Shown piece by piece: positions 1 to 9,298 of a stretch of 21,688 nucleotides of DNA. Numbering within the stretch: position 1 is the first letter of the stretch; every line of letters starts with the position of its first letter. The translations under genes and the position numbers were made by a program. The notes under the pieces were generated by a model. That model searched no databases, had not been told where the DNA came from, and saw only the letters and a list, made by a program, of their open reading frames with translations. Origin of the DNA: Sporodiniella umbellata (lineage: Eukaryota > Mucoromycota > Mucoromycetes > Mucorales > Rhizopodaceae); assembly GCA_025677835.1 (NCBI GenBank), contig JAIXMR010000181.1, positions 1-21,688 of the forward strand. Direction: 5' to 3'.

Positions 1-1225
1 ACTATGCACTGTGAGCGTTGACTTGTGTGAGAAATGATTATATAGTTGACTGAAACAATCAAGGTATTCTACCAATAATTTTTTGTTGTGATTTTGTATC
101 GCTTTATCACTATCTACTCTCTAAGGTGGACGGACAAGATTAACATTGAAACAAATAAAACGCTCTTAGTTTCTAAACTTTGCATATTTTTCTCAGCTTC
201 TTATGAGCAGAAAGCTAGCCAACCAAAATCAGGTCTCGATAACATACCACGATGTTGTATTTGTTTTATAAAATCCTTACTACCAGCTGTAATTTGACTT
301 TCAAAAACTGCTGATATAACATTGTTATTGAATTGGTACGTGCATCTGCAACACTATACTATAGCCAAAAACACGTTAAACCCAAAGTAGATAGTTTGTT
401 TTATAGCGTTTTCAACATATTTTTGAAAATTCTTGAAATCGCTTTCATTGGAAAAATACATATACACACACATTTACAAAGATTCAAGAAAAGATTGAAA
501 ACGCTATCTATATAACTTTTTTCTTAGACTGTCAGTGTACTAGGGTTTAGCCATACAGGCTTACGATATTGAGTATTGAGAAGAAAACAGGGGTGGCTTC
601 TGGGTCGTAAAAAATGTGGCGAGAAGGCTTTTGTTTAAGTATGAACCGCCCGAGGCATTCTCTAAAAGGTTAGTTTCGTATAATTTAGCAAGCTACCGTT
701 AAATTTGCTATTTGCTACTCTATTGGAGAGCTGTAAAACTTTAGTGTCTTATTAGCGCCGAGTTTTTTTTTTTTTTCTTATTCGATTGACAAAGCAAAGA
801 CGGACCAAAAATAGAGCGCATTGGAAGACGTTCTCAACCATTAAAAAATAAATCTGTAGTATATATATGGTCTGTTTTCAAACGACGGATCTTATTCTTA
901 TTTTGGATAACTTTTGTAGCTTTAAAGGAATAAGGGATGGGAGACTGAAATGACTGGACTAGGTAACATTTGATTTGAAAATTAATAACTTCTTTTAGAA
1001 ATTTGAAAGGAAAAAAAAAACTTTTGGCTATTTTTTTGTATTTTTAAATTCCCTGATATAGGAACGTTTTCCATGCAAGAAAAACGATGGATTCTTTTTT
1101 TTTTCTCGTCGATTTTGATAGGGTTTAAAAACAAAAGTAGCGCCTTAGAATGTGTGGGATCATGTTACAAAAATAAAACGACTGTCCGAAAGAAAGGCTT
1201 TAACAGATTTTATATGGTGCCGCTT
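1..1225. other. Gene-poor AT-rich stretch
   Basis: I see no supportable gene in this stretch. Short open frames exist on both strands but have low-complexity composition, no recognisable motif and no consistent splice structure. It contains homopolymer runs (T run near 764-777, A run near 1011-1020, T run near 1097-1106). A TATCTATATAACT motif at 505-517 recurs near 17176-17188. The last part may be the downstream flank of the minus-strand coding relic at 1226-2063, whose 3' side would point leftwards. Confidence 0.5.
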
Positions 1226-2063
1226 TTATTGGTGGGGCAGCTTTCGACACAGTGTTCTATAACCAAGTGTACGAGCATTGGGTATCATCTGGATTTGCCA
1301 GAAGAAACTGATTTGTGATTTGACCTTAGGGTAGTCATTTGGTTTCGTGTCGAGCACTTTGACACGTCTAAACTTCTTGTCGAAGCGTAACCAATTTTCT
1401 GACTGACATAGTTGGGTAGTCCAGCCACTGTATGTCATATTTCCTCTTGGATCCTCAATACCTTTGATAATATACTTCCACAAGAAATTAGAAAGGCGTA
1501 TTGTACACCATGTGAGTATCTGTTTCTTTGATCTTGTGCAGAGCTACGGTTTCAACGTACATTCACTTTTTATTTTAAAGCGTAGCCTTCTAGCATCTGT
1601 GTCTAGAACTAGAAAATCGGATGTTTTAAATGTGGGATGTCTATGTAACCAGTGTTTCTCTGATACATCACTGATTATGTATTTCAGAGGCATTTCTAAA
1701 AGAGTCGATAATGCGGTACAAGAGAGGTCAGCTTTGAAATGAAAACGATCGAGGGCTCTGTAACATGAGTGGATCAGAGAATATTCGGGTGGCATCTCAT
1801 GTTGTCTGAATTCTGGAACAAAAAAAAGGCGTATATGGTTCCTCTTTAATAGGGGACAAAGTGGACATATGGTATTGGAGCAATTGGGTCACCAAAGGGG
1901 GAGGATCCAAATGTTTACCTCTGGTGTGGACAATTTTATTTAGAGTTTTTAAAAGTCCTATGCACATGGTTGACCAAAGCAAATTGGTCTGTGTTGCTAA
2001 ATAAAAAAAAACGGAAAACAAGGCATGTGTTTTTCTCTTTGGCTTTATTTCGCTAATGCACAC
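1226..2063 (-). pseudogene. Decayed coding relic, possibly the C-terminal end of a non-LTR retrotransposon ORF
   Basis: Three adjacent minus-strand open segments (2063-1797, 1795-1544, 1483-1226) read as one broken protein. The first two differ by one frame, and the switch falls at a T8 run (the A8 run on the plus strand just after 1820); dropping one T keeps the frame open. The second and third share a frame and are separated by a single TAG at 1546-1544. An overlapping frame between them reads ETDTHMVYNTPF, followed by FLWKYIIKG. Near the end there is FFWQIQMIPNARTLGYR. These resemble the tryptophan/arginine-rich and zinc-knuckle-like carboxy-terminal regions of mucoralean LINE-type reverse transcriptases, with the expected cysteines lost. 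No reverse-transcriptase YxDD or endonuclease motif is visible, so the family call is an inference. That it was once coding and is now broken is better supported than what it was. Confidence 0.4.
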
Positions 2064-2682
2064 TGAAACACCTCTTCAGCCATTTTACCTATTTCTACAT
2101 AAAAGAAAAATTACATTTACAGTAGCTTTTGAATAAAAAAAAAAAAAAAACGAAGTCAGCCGACAGTCAAAGATACAACAGTGTCAGCGAAAATCGAAAA
2201 TAGGCTTGAAAAAAAATCACCCTACTGTTGTCACCTCCACAAAAAAAAAAAAGGGGGAAATGGATATTTGATTTTATATAAAAAAAGAAAAAATGCTTTT
2301 AATACGAGAAGCGGTCCAACATCAGGTAGGCCTTGATATGCATTTAACCTTGAGTATGCAGAAAAGTATGCGTAAGCAGATCCAAAGCATTTGTTTGATT
2401 TACTTTTATCTGCTTGGCTTCTTAAAACCGTTCTCTTTAAGAACAATAAAAGTCGACTGATAAATTTACAAAGGGTTTGCCACAGTCTCTGGAAACCAAT
2501 CAAAACAAAAGGTATGAAAAAAGAGAAAGAAACGAACGATCAGCTAAATATAGTAAAAGGTGCATATTTAATTTATCACTTTAATCCCCCAACTCTAAAA
2601 GCTCAGCACGTAGTTGCCTTATAAATTATCGAGAACATCCAGGGCAATAAACCTAGTTTTCTTCTTTGTTTTCTTAGAATTT
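2064..2682. other. Intergenic stretch upstream of the F-box gene
   Basis: No gene supported. The minus-strand open frame at 2231-2503 has no recognisable motif and partly derives from an A-rich tract, so I treat it as chance. The stretch contains A runs near 2135-2150 and 2240-2251. It may include the unrecognisable upstream part of the decayed element at 1226-2063. Confidence 0.45.
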
Positions 2683-2690
2683 TATAAATA
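2683..2690 (+). promoter_or_regulatory. TATA-like box upstream of the F-box gene
   Basis: TATAAATA lies 40 nt upstream of the chosen ATG at 2730. It could position transcription, although the spacing would imply a very short 5' UTR. In DNA this AT-rich such a match can arise by chance. Confidence 0.3.
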
Positions 2691-2729
2691 TTTTCTTTTT
2701 TGAGCTTCCACATCTTTTTCTATTATTGT

Positions 2730-4265
2730 ATGGTTCAGCTTTCAGCCCCTCTTCCAGCCGAGTTGATTCAAAAGATTGGTAGTTATTTGGCTCGCCACGA
2801 TCAATGGATATGTCAGGATGTATGTCGAGAATGGCGATATTTGTTTACTAGTCTACTGTATAAGCAGATCGAGATAGATATGGGTTTGGATCGATGGTGG
2901 GATCCATTGGAGTGTCACGGTAAATGGGTTCGCTCGTTAACTCTCAAAGAAGAGTCGATAGAAGAGAGAGATTTAGTTCGTCTTTGGGATCTTTGCCCCA
3001 ATGTGGTGAATTTACATATTCAAATTCAAGTTTCTCAAAAGATTGGATTTTCAGAGCTAAAGTGTTTGACTGTTCTTGGTGCTCTCAATGTACAGATCAC
3101 AAGCGTTCCGTCTTCATTGATGCATATCGAACTAGACCTTGAACAAACGGATTGTGTTATCCGCCTGTTATCTGCCTGTCCTCGGCTTCATACGCTTAAG
3201 CTGTCTTCGGGTCGATTGACGTTTGCCACATGGACCAAGATTCATCAAGTCTGTCCTCAACTCAAGTCCCTCAAAATCAAACAAGTTTGTATCCAACCAG
3301 AAGAAAACAGCCTATTGCCTTGGACTGCCCACAACCTGCAAGAATTAGAATTGGACTCGGTTCAGGGTTGGGATTGCGGACTGGAATTCATCAGCAATCG
3401 CTGTAAACAATTAAGACGGCTGACGGTCAGTTTACCAGAGCCTGAGACGACCCTTAGTGATGGTTTGATCCGGCTTGCAACGACCTGCCCTTTATTAAAC
3501 GAGCTGCACTTGACCCACGTTCCACTCCCTCTTCACTTTTTTGAATTACTGGACCGAGCAGGTAACCACCTGGATCAGCTGACGCTGGGGGACGCAAGCG
3601 ACCGTACATTAAAGTGCCTAGGATCCCTAGCTTTCTCCTCTCAGAGGCCGCATCGACTCAAGCTCTGGGGCTGGGCCTCATTGGTACTTGGCGATCAGCT
3701 AGACACCGTGTTTTCCCTTGTGGGCCAATGCCAACCGAGTGCGTTTGAATTTTCGATGGAGCATGCCGGCGTGCTCTACTCGCAGATTCATCTTGAGAAA
3801 CTTTTACTGCTTTGCTCTGGACTGCGCTCACTTGTTCTGTCTTTTGTGCAGCTAGAAAAAACCACTGGACCTGCACAAATGTCCCCTCTTCAGAGCCTTT
3901 CCCTCCACAACTGTTTGATTCATCCAGCCTGGATGGACCTCCTCGGTCAACGGTTTCCTCAGCTGACAGAACTCGAGCTGGCTCAGTGTTCCCTAATGAC
4001 TGGCATTCCAACCGATCTTAAAATTCACTTACCTCGCCATACCCTACGTTCCCTTGTATTGAATCATATCCAGCCAGTGTACGCTGATCATCATCGTATG
4101 CGCATCCAACCCATGCGTCTGTTCTGTATCCAATCCAAGCAAAAGCTGAAGTGGATTGATCATCAAGGGATCCCCTTACTGGCTCCTATATCACTACCTT
4201 CTATCTTTATTGAATGCGCTTCTATTCACGAGTTGATTCTCGCTGGTCTTTGCGTTTCTGCTTGA
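2730..4265 (+). CDS. F-box / leucine-rich repeat protein
   Basis: A single uninterrupted frame of 511 codons. The frame also extends 10 codons upstream to a TTG, but the ATG at 2730 immediately precedes the conserved start and is preferred. Residues about 5-45 form an F-box-like helix bundle (LPAELIQKIGSYLARHDQW ending in VCREWRYLF). The rest is a series of leucine-rich repeats of the AMN1/FBXL type, with recurring patterns such as CPRLHTLKLSS, CPQLKSLKIK, CKQLRRLTVS, CPLLNELHLTH and FPQLTELELAQC. In this family the F-box binds Skp1 and the repeats select substrates for an SCF ubiquitin ligase; the substrate here cannot be told. The gene is intronless, unlike most neighbours, and is followed by AATAAA and then a genomic A17 run. 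Fungal F-box/LRR paralogues are numerous, so no symbol is given. Confidence 0.85.
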   Translation: MVQLSAPLPAELIQKIGSYLARHDQWICQDVCREWRYLFTSLLYKQIEIDMGLDRWWDPLECHGKWVRSLTLKEESIEERDLVRLWDLCPNVVNLHIQIQVSQKIGFSELKCLTVLGALNVQITSVPSSLMHIELDLEQTDCVIRLLSACPRLHTLKLSSGRLTFATWTKIHQVCPQLKSLKIKQVCIQPEENSLLPWTAHNLQELELDSVQGWDCGLEFISNRCKQLRRLTVSLPEPETTLSDGLIRLATTCPLLNELHLTHVPLPLHFFELLDRAGNHLDQLTLGDASDRTLKCLGSLAFSSQRPHRLKLWGWASLVLGDQLDTVFSLVGQCQPSAFEFSMEHAGVLYSQIHLEKLLLLCSGLRSLVLSFVQLEKTTGPAQMSPLQSLSLHNCLIHPAWMDLLGQRFPQLTELELAQCSLMTGIPTDLKIHLPRHTLRSLVLNHIQPVYADHHRMRIQPMRLFCIQSKQKLKWIDHQGIPLLAPISLPSIFIECASIHELILAGLCVSA

Positions 4266-4269
4266 GCAA

Positions 4270-4275
4270 AATAAA
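4270..4275 (+). terminator. Polyadenylation signal of the F-box gene
   Basis: AATAAA lies 4 nt after the stop codon and is followed by a run of 17 A at 4283-4299. The close spacing to the stop implies a very short 3' UTR if it is used. Confidence 0.4.
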
Positions 4276-4409
4276 CATTTTTAAAAAAAAAAAAAAAAAC
4301 AGTCATACAAAATCACCTCATTTTGAACTATTTGTGCTTTAGAAATGAAATGAAATGAGCTTTTAATAATGAGAAGATAAAAAAAAAAATAAAATAAAGG
4401 TATAAGGGG

Positions 4410-4712
4410 TTAGAAGTAATGCTCTGGGTCTTCTGCATCTTCTAATATTCGGATTAATGTTTCAATACTGTTGTTCTCCTCTACTGAGGCGGCGGGGATG
4501 GCGTCAGAAATGAACCTTGATTTAAGCCAGCTTTCAATAGATTCGATAGATAACGGAGTATGTGCGTTTTGGATTAGTTGGGCCGCTGTGAATCCCACCA
4601 TGCATCTAGCCACAGCATCTTGTTCAATCCACGGTTGGTAATGTTTGATCAAAGCACTGAATTCATGAATCGATTCTTGTGCTTCGTTTTCTCGTGGACA
4701 GATATAAGGCAT
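4410..4712 (-). CDS. Small conserved-looking orphan protein, 100 aa
   Basis: A 100-codon frame from the ATG at 4712 to TAA at 4412-4410; an in-frame TTG at 4739 is not a likely start. The protein is acidic and predicted mostly helical, with no signal peptide or membrane segment. It has a helical core with amphipathic spacing (for example QDAVARCMVGFTAAQLIQNA and PLSIESIESWLKSRF) and an acidic tail ending DAEDPEHYF. I do not recognise the family. Support for a real gene is that composition is protein-like, it lies in convergent orientation to the F-box gene with 144 nt between stops, and a TATA-like sequence lies about 85 nt upstream. A short upstream exon spliced near the ATG cannot be excluded, because CTAA-type branch-like sequences and AAG precede it. 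Confidence 0.6.
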   Translation of the reverse strand: MPYICPRENEAQESIHEFSALIKHYQPWIEQDAVARCMVGFTAAQLIQNAHTPLSIESIESWLKSRFISDAIPAASVEENNSIETLIRILEDAEDPEHYF

Positions 4713-4796
4713 TTTCTTGATTAGAGTTTTAGTAGGCAATGAAAAGTGAGTAGGAAAAAAGAAAAAGGGAACAAAAATAAAAAAAAAAGAATGCAG

Positions 4797-4804
4797 TATT
4801 TATA
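4797..4804 (-). promoter_or_regulatory. TATA-like box for the 100-aa orphan gene
   Basis: Read on the minus strand this is TATAAATA, within CTATAAATA. It lies about 85 nt upstream of the ATG at 4712, a plausible core-promoter distance. Confidence 0.4.
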
Positions 4805-5811
4805 GTCCATTTTTCCTATTGTCTTCTACAGACAACAACAACTCACTTTTGAAGAGCAACATTCACCAAAAAAGGGGAGGGGATTTTTTTTCAGATGAAC
4901 CAATCACAGCCAATTGATTTTATTTTTAGAATTTTTCCAAGTTTCCTTTTTATAGCAGAAGAAAGGATTACGAAAAGACAAGAGGTAAAGGTCTTGATAT
5001 AAGGCCTATAGAAGCTCGGGGGGAAACCGAAAAGTATAGACTGCTTACTTTTTGACGGGATTTTTCTTGCTTATCTTCATTGCAAAAAGACGTGCCGGTC
5101 CATTTTCTTTGGCTATGCCGTTTGCAAAAAAAAAAAAAAAAAAAAAAAAAGGGTTTTCTGACAACTGATTTCTGTCATAAGACTCCCTCCTTAACGTCTA
5201 TTAATGAGATGATGACGCTGAAAACGTTTATTTGGCTGCTGTTCGAACACATGTCCTTTCTAGGTCATTTCTGTAGCCAGAGTAACACACAGACTTTAAA
5301 CCGGTATTGCTTCCGGTGGGGTTTCTAGCAGAGATACGCTCTATGGTAGTAAGGCTTTCCATCCCTGATGATGTCACATTGTTTGCACGAAAAAAAGGTT
5401 TTTCCGAGAAAGCCTTCGGACAATACCAGCAAAATTTTGGTGATCGCTTTAGTCCAGTCCCTGTAAGAGAATCCATTCTTTTTTGCTTGATAACAAATTC
5501 ATTTGACTTTCCCTACAAATCTTTTGTTCTGAAAAACAAAAGCAAAAGCCGGGCGATTTCTGTCTGTTCTCAATAGCAAAGAAATATTCAAATTCTGTAT
5601 GAACAAACGACACTCCGATCCATCGCTTGACTGGAAAATGTTTATATCCACTGTCCAACCCAGCTAAAATTAGAAAATACACTATTTTTTTTTTTTGAAA
5701 TTTTTTTTTTTTTTTTTATTGTTATTTTATTTCGCTTTTCTCTATATTTTGGTGGGGAGGTTTTTTTCTTTTTCTTTTTTTTTTTTTTTTTTTTTGTTTT
5801 TTGTTTGTTAA
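4805..5811. other. Intergenic region between the divergent orphan and 5-phosphatase genes
   Basis: About 1 kb shared by two divergently transcribed genes. It contains an A24-class run at about 5127-5150, a short inverted repeat (CTTTTGTT at 5521-5528 with AACAAAAG at 5535-5542, 6-nt loop) and a strongly T-rich leader (about 5683-5805) just before the phosphatase ATG. Overlapping open frames on both strands near 5228-5576 have no recognisable motif, and I do not call them genes. Confidence 0.5.
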
Positions 5812-8800
5812 ATGGAAGAGGACCAAAAGTCGTTTCAAGAGCTCAAGACGAAATGGGCGCAAAGAGAAGGTGAGCAGGGACCACCTCCCATTCCACCCAA
5901 ACCCACTGGGTTTTCAGTCAGTAGCAGCAATAGCAGTACAGCCACGATCCCCATAGTAGACATACAGCACAACAATGAAGAACCCTTATCTTGCAAGTCT
6001 TCCCTGTCGCCTCCCAAATACGACCCGTTTAGCGAGTCCAGTGAGGATGACGAGGATGAAGAAGCGCAGGACGACGTAGACGCAGAGGGTTTGATCCAAC
6101 AAGTCCAAAAAGCACATTTGCAGTATACAAAATTAGAAGAGTCACGTTCTCCTAAAGTTCAGGCTCAAATCATCCAGGACAAAAACACCAGAAGGCCACC
6201 TCCGCCGCCTCCTCCCAGCCGAAAATACCATAGTTCTGTTCGTGCGGGGCCTAACCAAGTGCCCATGCCTCCTCCGCAGGTGCCTTTTCTCCACCCCATC
6301 AAACCCGATGCCTCTCCACCTCTTTTGCCGCCTCGACCGCCCATGCCACAACTCCCGCCGCGACCTTCCCAGTCCACCCTCGCCCGTGCCCATACTATCG
6401 CTTCTCAGCCTGATGGCGAAAGAAACCATCCTCTGCAGCGTGCCAACACCACCACCACACCCAAGCGTGCCATGTCGCGTAGTGAGTTGTTCATGACTCG
6501 ATCTGTCTACCCTGATTTTTCGCAGGCGTCGCGCAATCCGCCCTGTCTGTTTGAACATGACCATCGTCTGTTTTCCACTTCTCACAAAGGCTCTCTGGGC
6601 GCTCTTCTCGCCACGCGCAAGATGGTGATTACCGGCACCCATTCTCTCAAAACCTGGGATATCCACACCGGTATGCCCCTCACCACCTTGGTCGAGAGCG
6701 GCGCCATGGTCCACGTCAGCGGCAACGGTAACGCCAACGAGATGGGCGATAAGGTGAGAGCTGTGGTCTTTGCGCCTACGCGAACCCCTCAAAACGAAGG
6801 CCAACTCTGGGTTGCCCGTCAAGAATCCGGCCTGTCGATTGTCGATGTCTTTTCTGGTAAAGTGATTGGGAAACGACCAGAAGCACATCAGGCGCCTATT
6901 GCCTTCCTGTTGCGCTACCGTAATGCAGAGATCTGGTCGATCGACGAAAGTGGTCTGTTGAACGTATGGGATCCCAACCTGTCTCAACCGCGTCCTCAGA
7001 TCGTCACCGCTCATGCTACTGCCTGCACCCTGAATGGCACTCAACTCTGGATGTCTACCGGTCGTACCCTTGCTGCGCATGCTATCGCTCCCCCTTTGGA
7101 AAAAACGAAACCACCCATTCGTATCCCCAACGATCTCGGTAACATCACACGCTTGATCACCATTCCTTTTCATTCTGGCATGATCTTTGCTTCGCACGAC
7201 GATGGCAAAATCTCTGTCTGGGATGGCGAAACCTTAGAGCGTCTTCAGGTCATCACCGTCTCGCTTTACGGTATCTGCACAATGGCCTGTGTAGGTGAGT
7301 ATTACGTCTGGGCGGGTTATAACACTGGCATGATCTACGTCTACGACACACGCCCCGAAAATTGGTCGGTGGTCAAGGTCTGGAAGGCGCATACTGGCGC
7401 TGTCACTCAACTCATCGTAGACGAATCAGAATTACTGTGGGATGAAAACCGTGGAAAATTACAGGTGTTGAGTAGTGATTCGAATGGCTTTGTTGGCCTC
7501 TGGGATGGTCTTTTGACAGAACACTGGAAAGGTAACTCTCTTCATAGAAATAGAACCCTCACCCTTGATAGATACACAACTCTTACGACGTGCTTCTGAA
7601 TTCTGTACCTACGATGAAGCAAGGATCATGATCAGCTCATGGAATATCGATGCCAACAAACCAGAGAAGTTGACCAAAGAGGACGATAACGAGGTTCGAA
7701 AATGGCTTGGAGGTATGCAAAATCCTGATATTATTGTAGTCGGCATTCAGGAGATTGTCGATTTAGAATCCAAAAAGCAGACAGCACGTAAAGTTTCTAT
7801 CCCATCACAAAGAAATCAGACTTGCGCTTATTTTTTTTTTTTTTTTTTTTTTTTTTGGTTAAAAAGGATCTTTGTTCTTTAAGAAAAAAGTAGAAGAAAC
7901 CGAAGAAGTGTTGACGCATCGATACAAGTTGTGGCATGATTATCTTGTACGCATCATTGCAGAGAATTACGGGTCTCATGCTTACACCGTGCTCAAGACA
8001 GATCAAATGGTCGGCTTGTTCAGCTGTATCTTTGTAAGAACCAGTAATATGGACCGAGTGATCCAAGTAGAATCAAATTGTGTCAAGACTGGTCTAAAAG
8101 TGATGAACAAGAGCATCCATGGTAACAAAGGCGGGATCGCTATTCGTTTTGTCTATGATCATTCCTCCTTATGCTTTGTCAACTGCCATCTGGCAGCAGG
8201 GCAGTCGCATGTTCAGCAACGGAATGCGGATGCTGAAGGGATTCTTCAGACAGCCACTTTCCAAGCAAAAGACTTTGCAAACACGTTTAGTCATGGTGGC
8301 GACGGCAGCTTGATCACAGATCACGAGTTCTGTTTCTTGAGCGGCGACTTGAACTATCGAATCAAAATGAACCGAAACGACGTTCTCCAGCTTTTGACAG
8401 ATCGAAACAAGGAAGAAACCTGGGAGAAGCTAAGACAAGAAGACCAGCTCCTTAAACAGCGATCCACCAACCCTCTTTTCAAGCTCTTGCATTTTGATGA
8501 AGCTCCTATTCACTTTGATCCTACCTACAAGTACGATCCTGGCACTGATTTTTACGACCGGTCCGAAAAGAAGCGTATACCTGCTTGGTGCGACCGTGTG
8601 CTTTTCAAGGGAAGAAACGTAGAAAGCTTGTACTACAAACGTTACGAGGCCAAGGCGTCAGATCATCGACCCATTGCTGCTGGTTTTAGCATCCAGACCA
8701 AAGTCTCAGATCCTGCCAAACGAGATAGCTTATCTCAAAAAATAGACAAAGAGTGGGCAGAACACAGACAACGCTTTATACGTGACAAAAAAGCAAGATA

Positions 8801-8900
8801 TGTTGCTGACTATGAGCGCTGTTCTTTGACGGATGCATTCAAGATTCTAGAAAGTACACAATGGGATGTAGAAGCTGCTGTAGAAAAAGTGATGTCTTAG
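5812..8900 (+). CDS. Inositol polyphosphate 5-phosphatase with N-terminal proline-rich and WD40-like regions
   Basis: Three exons: 5812-7531, 7572-7787 and 7867-8900. Introns are 40 nt (phase 1) and 79 nt (phase 1, with a 26-T tract). The sum is 990 codons, 989 aa. Residues 1-210 are acidic and proline-rich (PPPIPPKP and several PPRP-type runs, possible SH3 ligands). About 250-560 hold WD40-like blades (SLKTWDIHTG, GLLNVWD, GKISVWDGE, GFVGLWDG). The catalytic domain (about 590-920) has the 5-phosphatase motifs: WNID, GIQE with metal-binding E634, GNKGG 731-735, HLAAG 753-757, SGDLNYR 804-810, WCDRV 886-890 and SDHRP 910-914. The last 30 residues look like a UBA-type helix bundle. Such enzymes remove the 5-phosphate from phosphoinositides such as PI(4,5)P2 at membranes. 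All visible catalytic residues are intact. The 40-nt intron is the least certain junction, but it restores the frame exactly. Confidence 0.92.
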
Positions 8901-8974
8901 TTTCTTTTTTTATTTTTATTTTTTATTTTTCATTTTGCAGCCAGAGATATATCTATAGCCATACCTCTACTATA

Positions 8975-9067
8975 CACACATATATACATACACATACATA
9001 TACACACATACATCTATACACACATTTATACAAACATATATATATATATACACATACATACATACAT

Positions 9068-9126
<59 letters not shown>

Positions 9127-9136
9127 AACACACACA
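8975..9136. repeat. Compound microsatellite (CATA)n, (AT)n, (CA)n
   Basis: Alternating purine-pyrimidine tract. Imperfect ACATA/CACATA units start near 8975, then (AT)7 at about 9036-9050, eight CATA units at 9053-9084 and an uninterrupted (CA)18 at 9085-9120, followed by degenerate ACACAA units. It is probably length-variable and could adopt Z-DNA. Confidence 0.95.
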
Positions 9137-9263
9137 TAGTCAATTATATATACATTACATCTGTTGATATGTTATCTTTGATATTCCCATTATGGGCTGT
9201 GGAGTTTCTTTTTTTTTTTTTTTTTTTTTTTTTGTATGGCATTTAGCCCCTTGTAAGTTTGCT

Positions 9264-9269
9264 TTTATT
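9264..9269 (-). terminator. Polyadenylation signal of the CorA gene
   Basis: AATAAA on the minus strand, 30 nt after the stop codon at 9299. The WNK-like and Nem1-like genes show similar spacing. Confidence 0.5.
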
Positions 9270-9298
9270 TTCAACCAGAATTGTTTGATTAAATTCTG

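Larger units (their letters stand above)
8901..9298. other. Intergenic region between 5-phosphatase and CorA stops
   Basis: Convergent 3' flanks of two genes. It holds a compound microsatellite (8975-9136) and a long T run at about 9209-9232. No gene is seen; the open frames across the microsatellite are simple-repeat translations. Confidence 0.7.

Noticed and set aside
3658..4011. 117-codon minus-strand frame within the F-box/LRR gene
   Set aside because: Antisense shadow of a clear coding gene.
4713..4739. TTG-initiated N-terminal extension of the 100-aa orphan
   Set aside because: The ATG at 4712 is the ordinary eukaryotic start; the extension depends on a non-ATG codon.
5228..5576. Overlapping 82- and 89-codon frames on opposite strands
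   Set aside because: No recognisable domain, no start or splice evidence, and both overlap each other.
6142..7197. 351-codon minus-strand open frame opposite the 5-phosphatase exon 1
   Set aside because: Arg/Gly-rich antisense of a proline/WD40 coding exon, without motifs.
8861..9139. Open frames over the CA/CATA repeat on both strands
   Set aside because: Simple-repeat translation products (His/Thr/Tyr or Val/Cys/Tyr runs).
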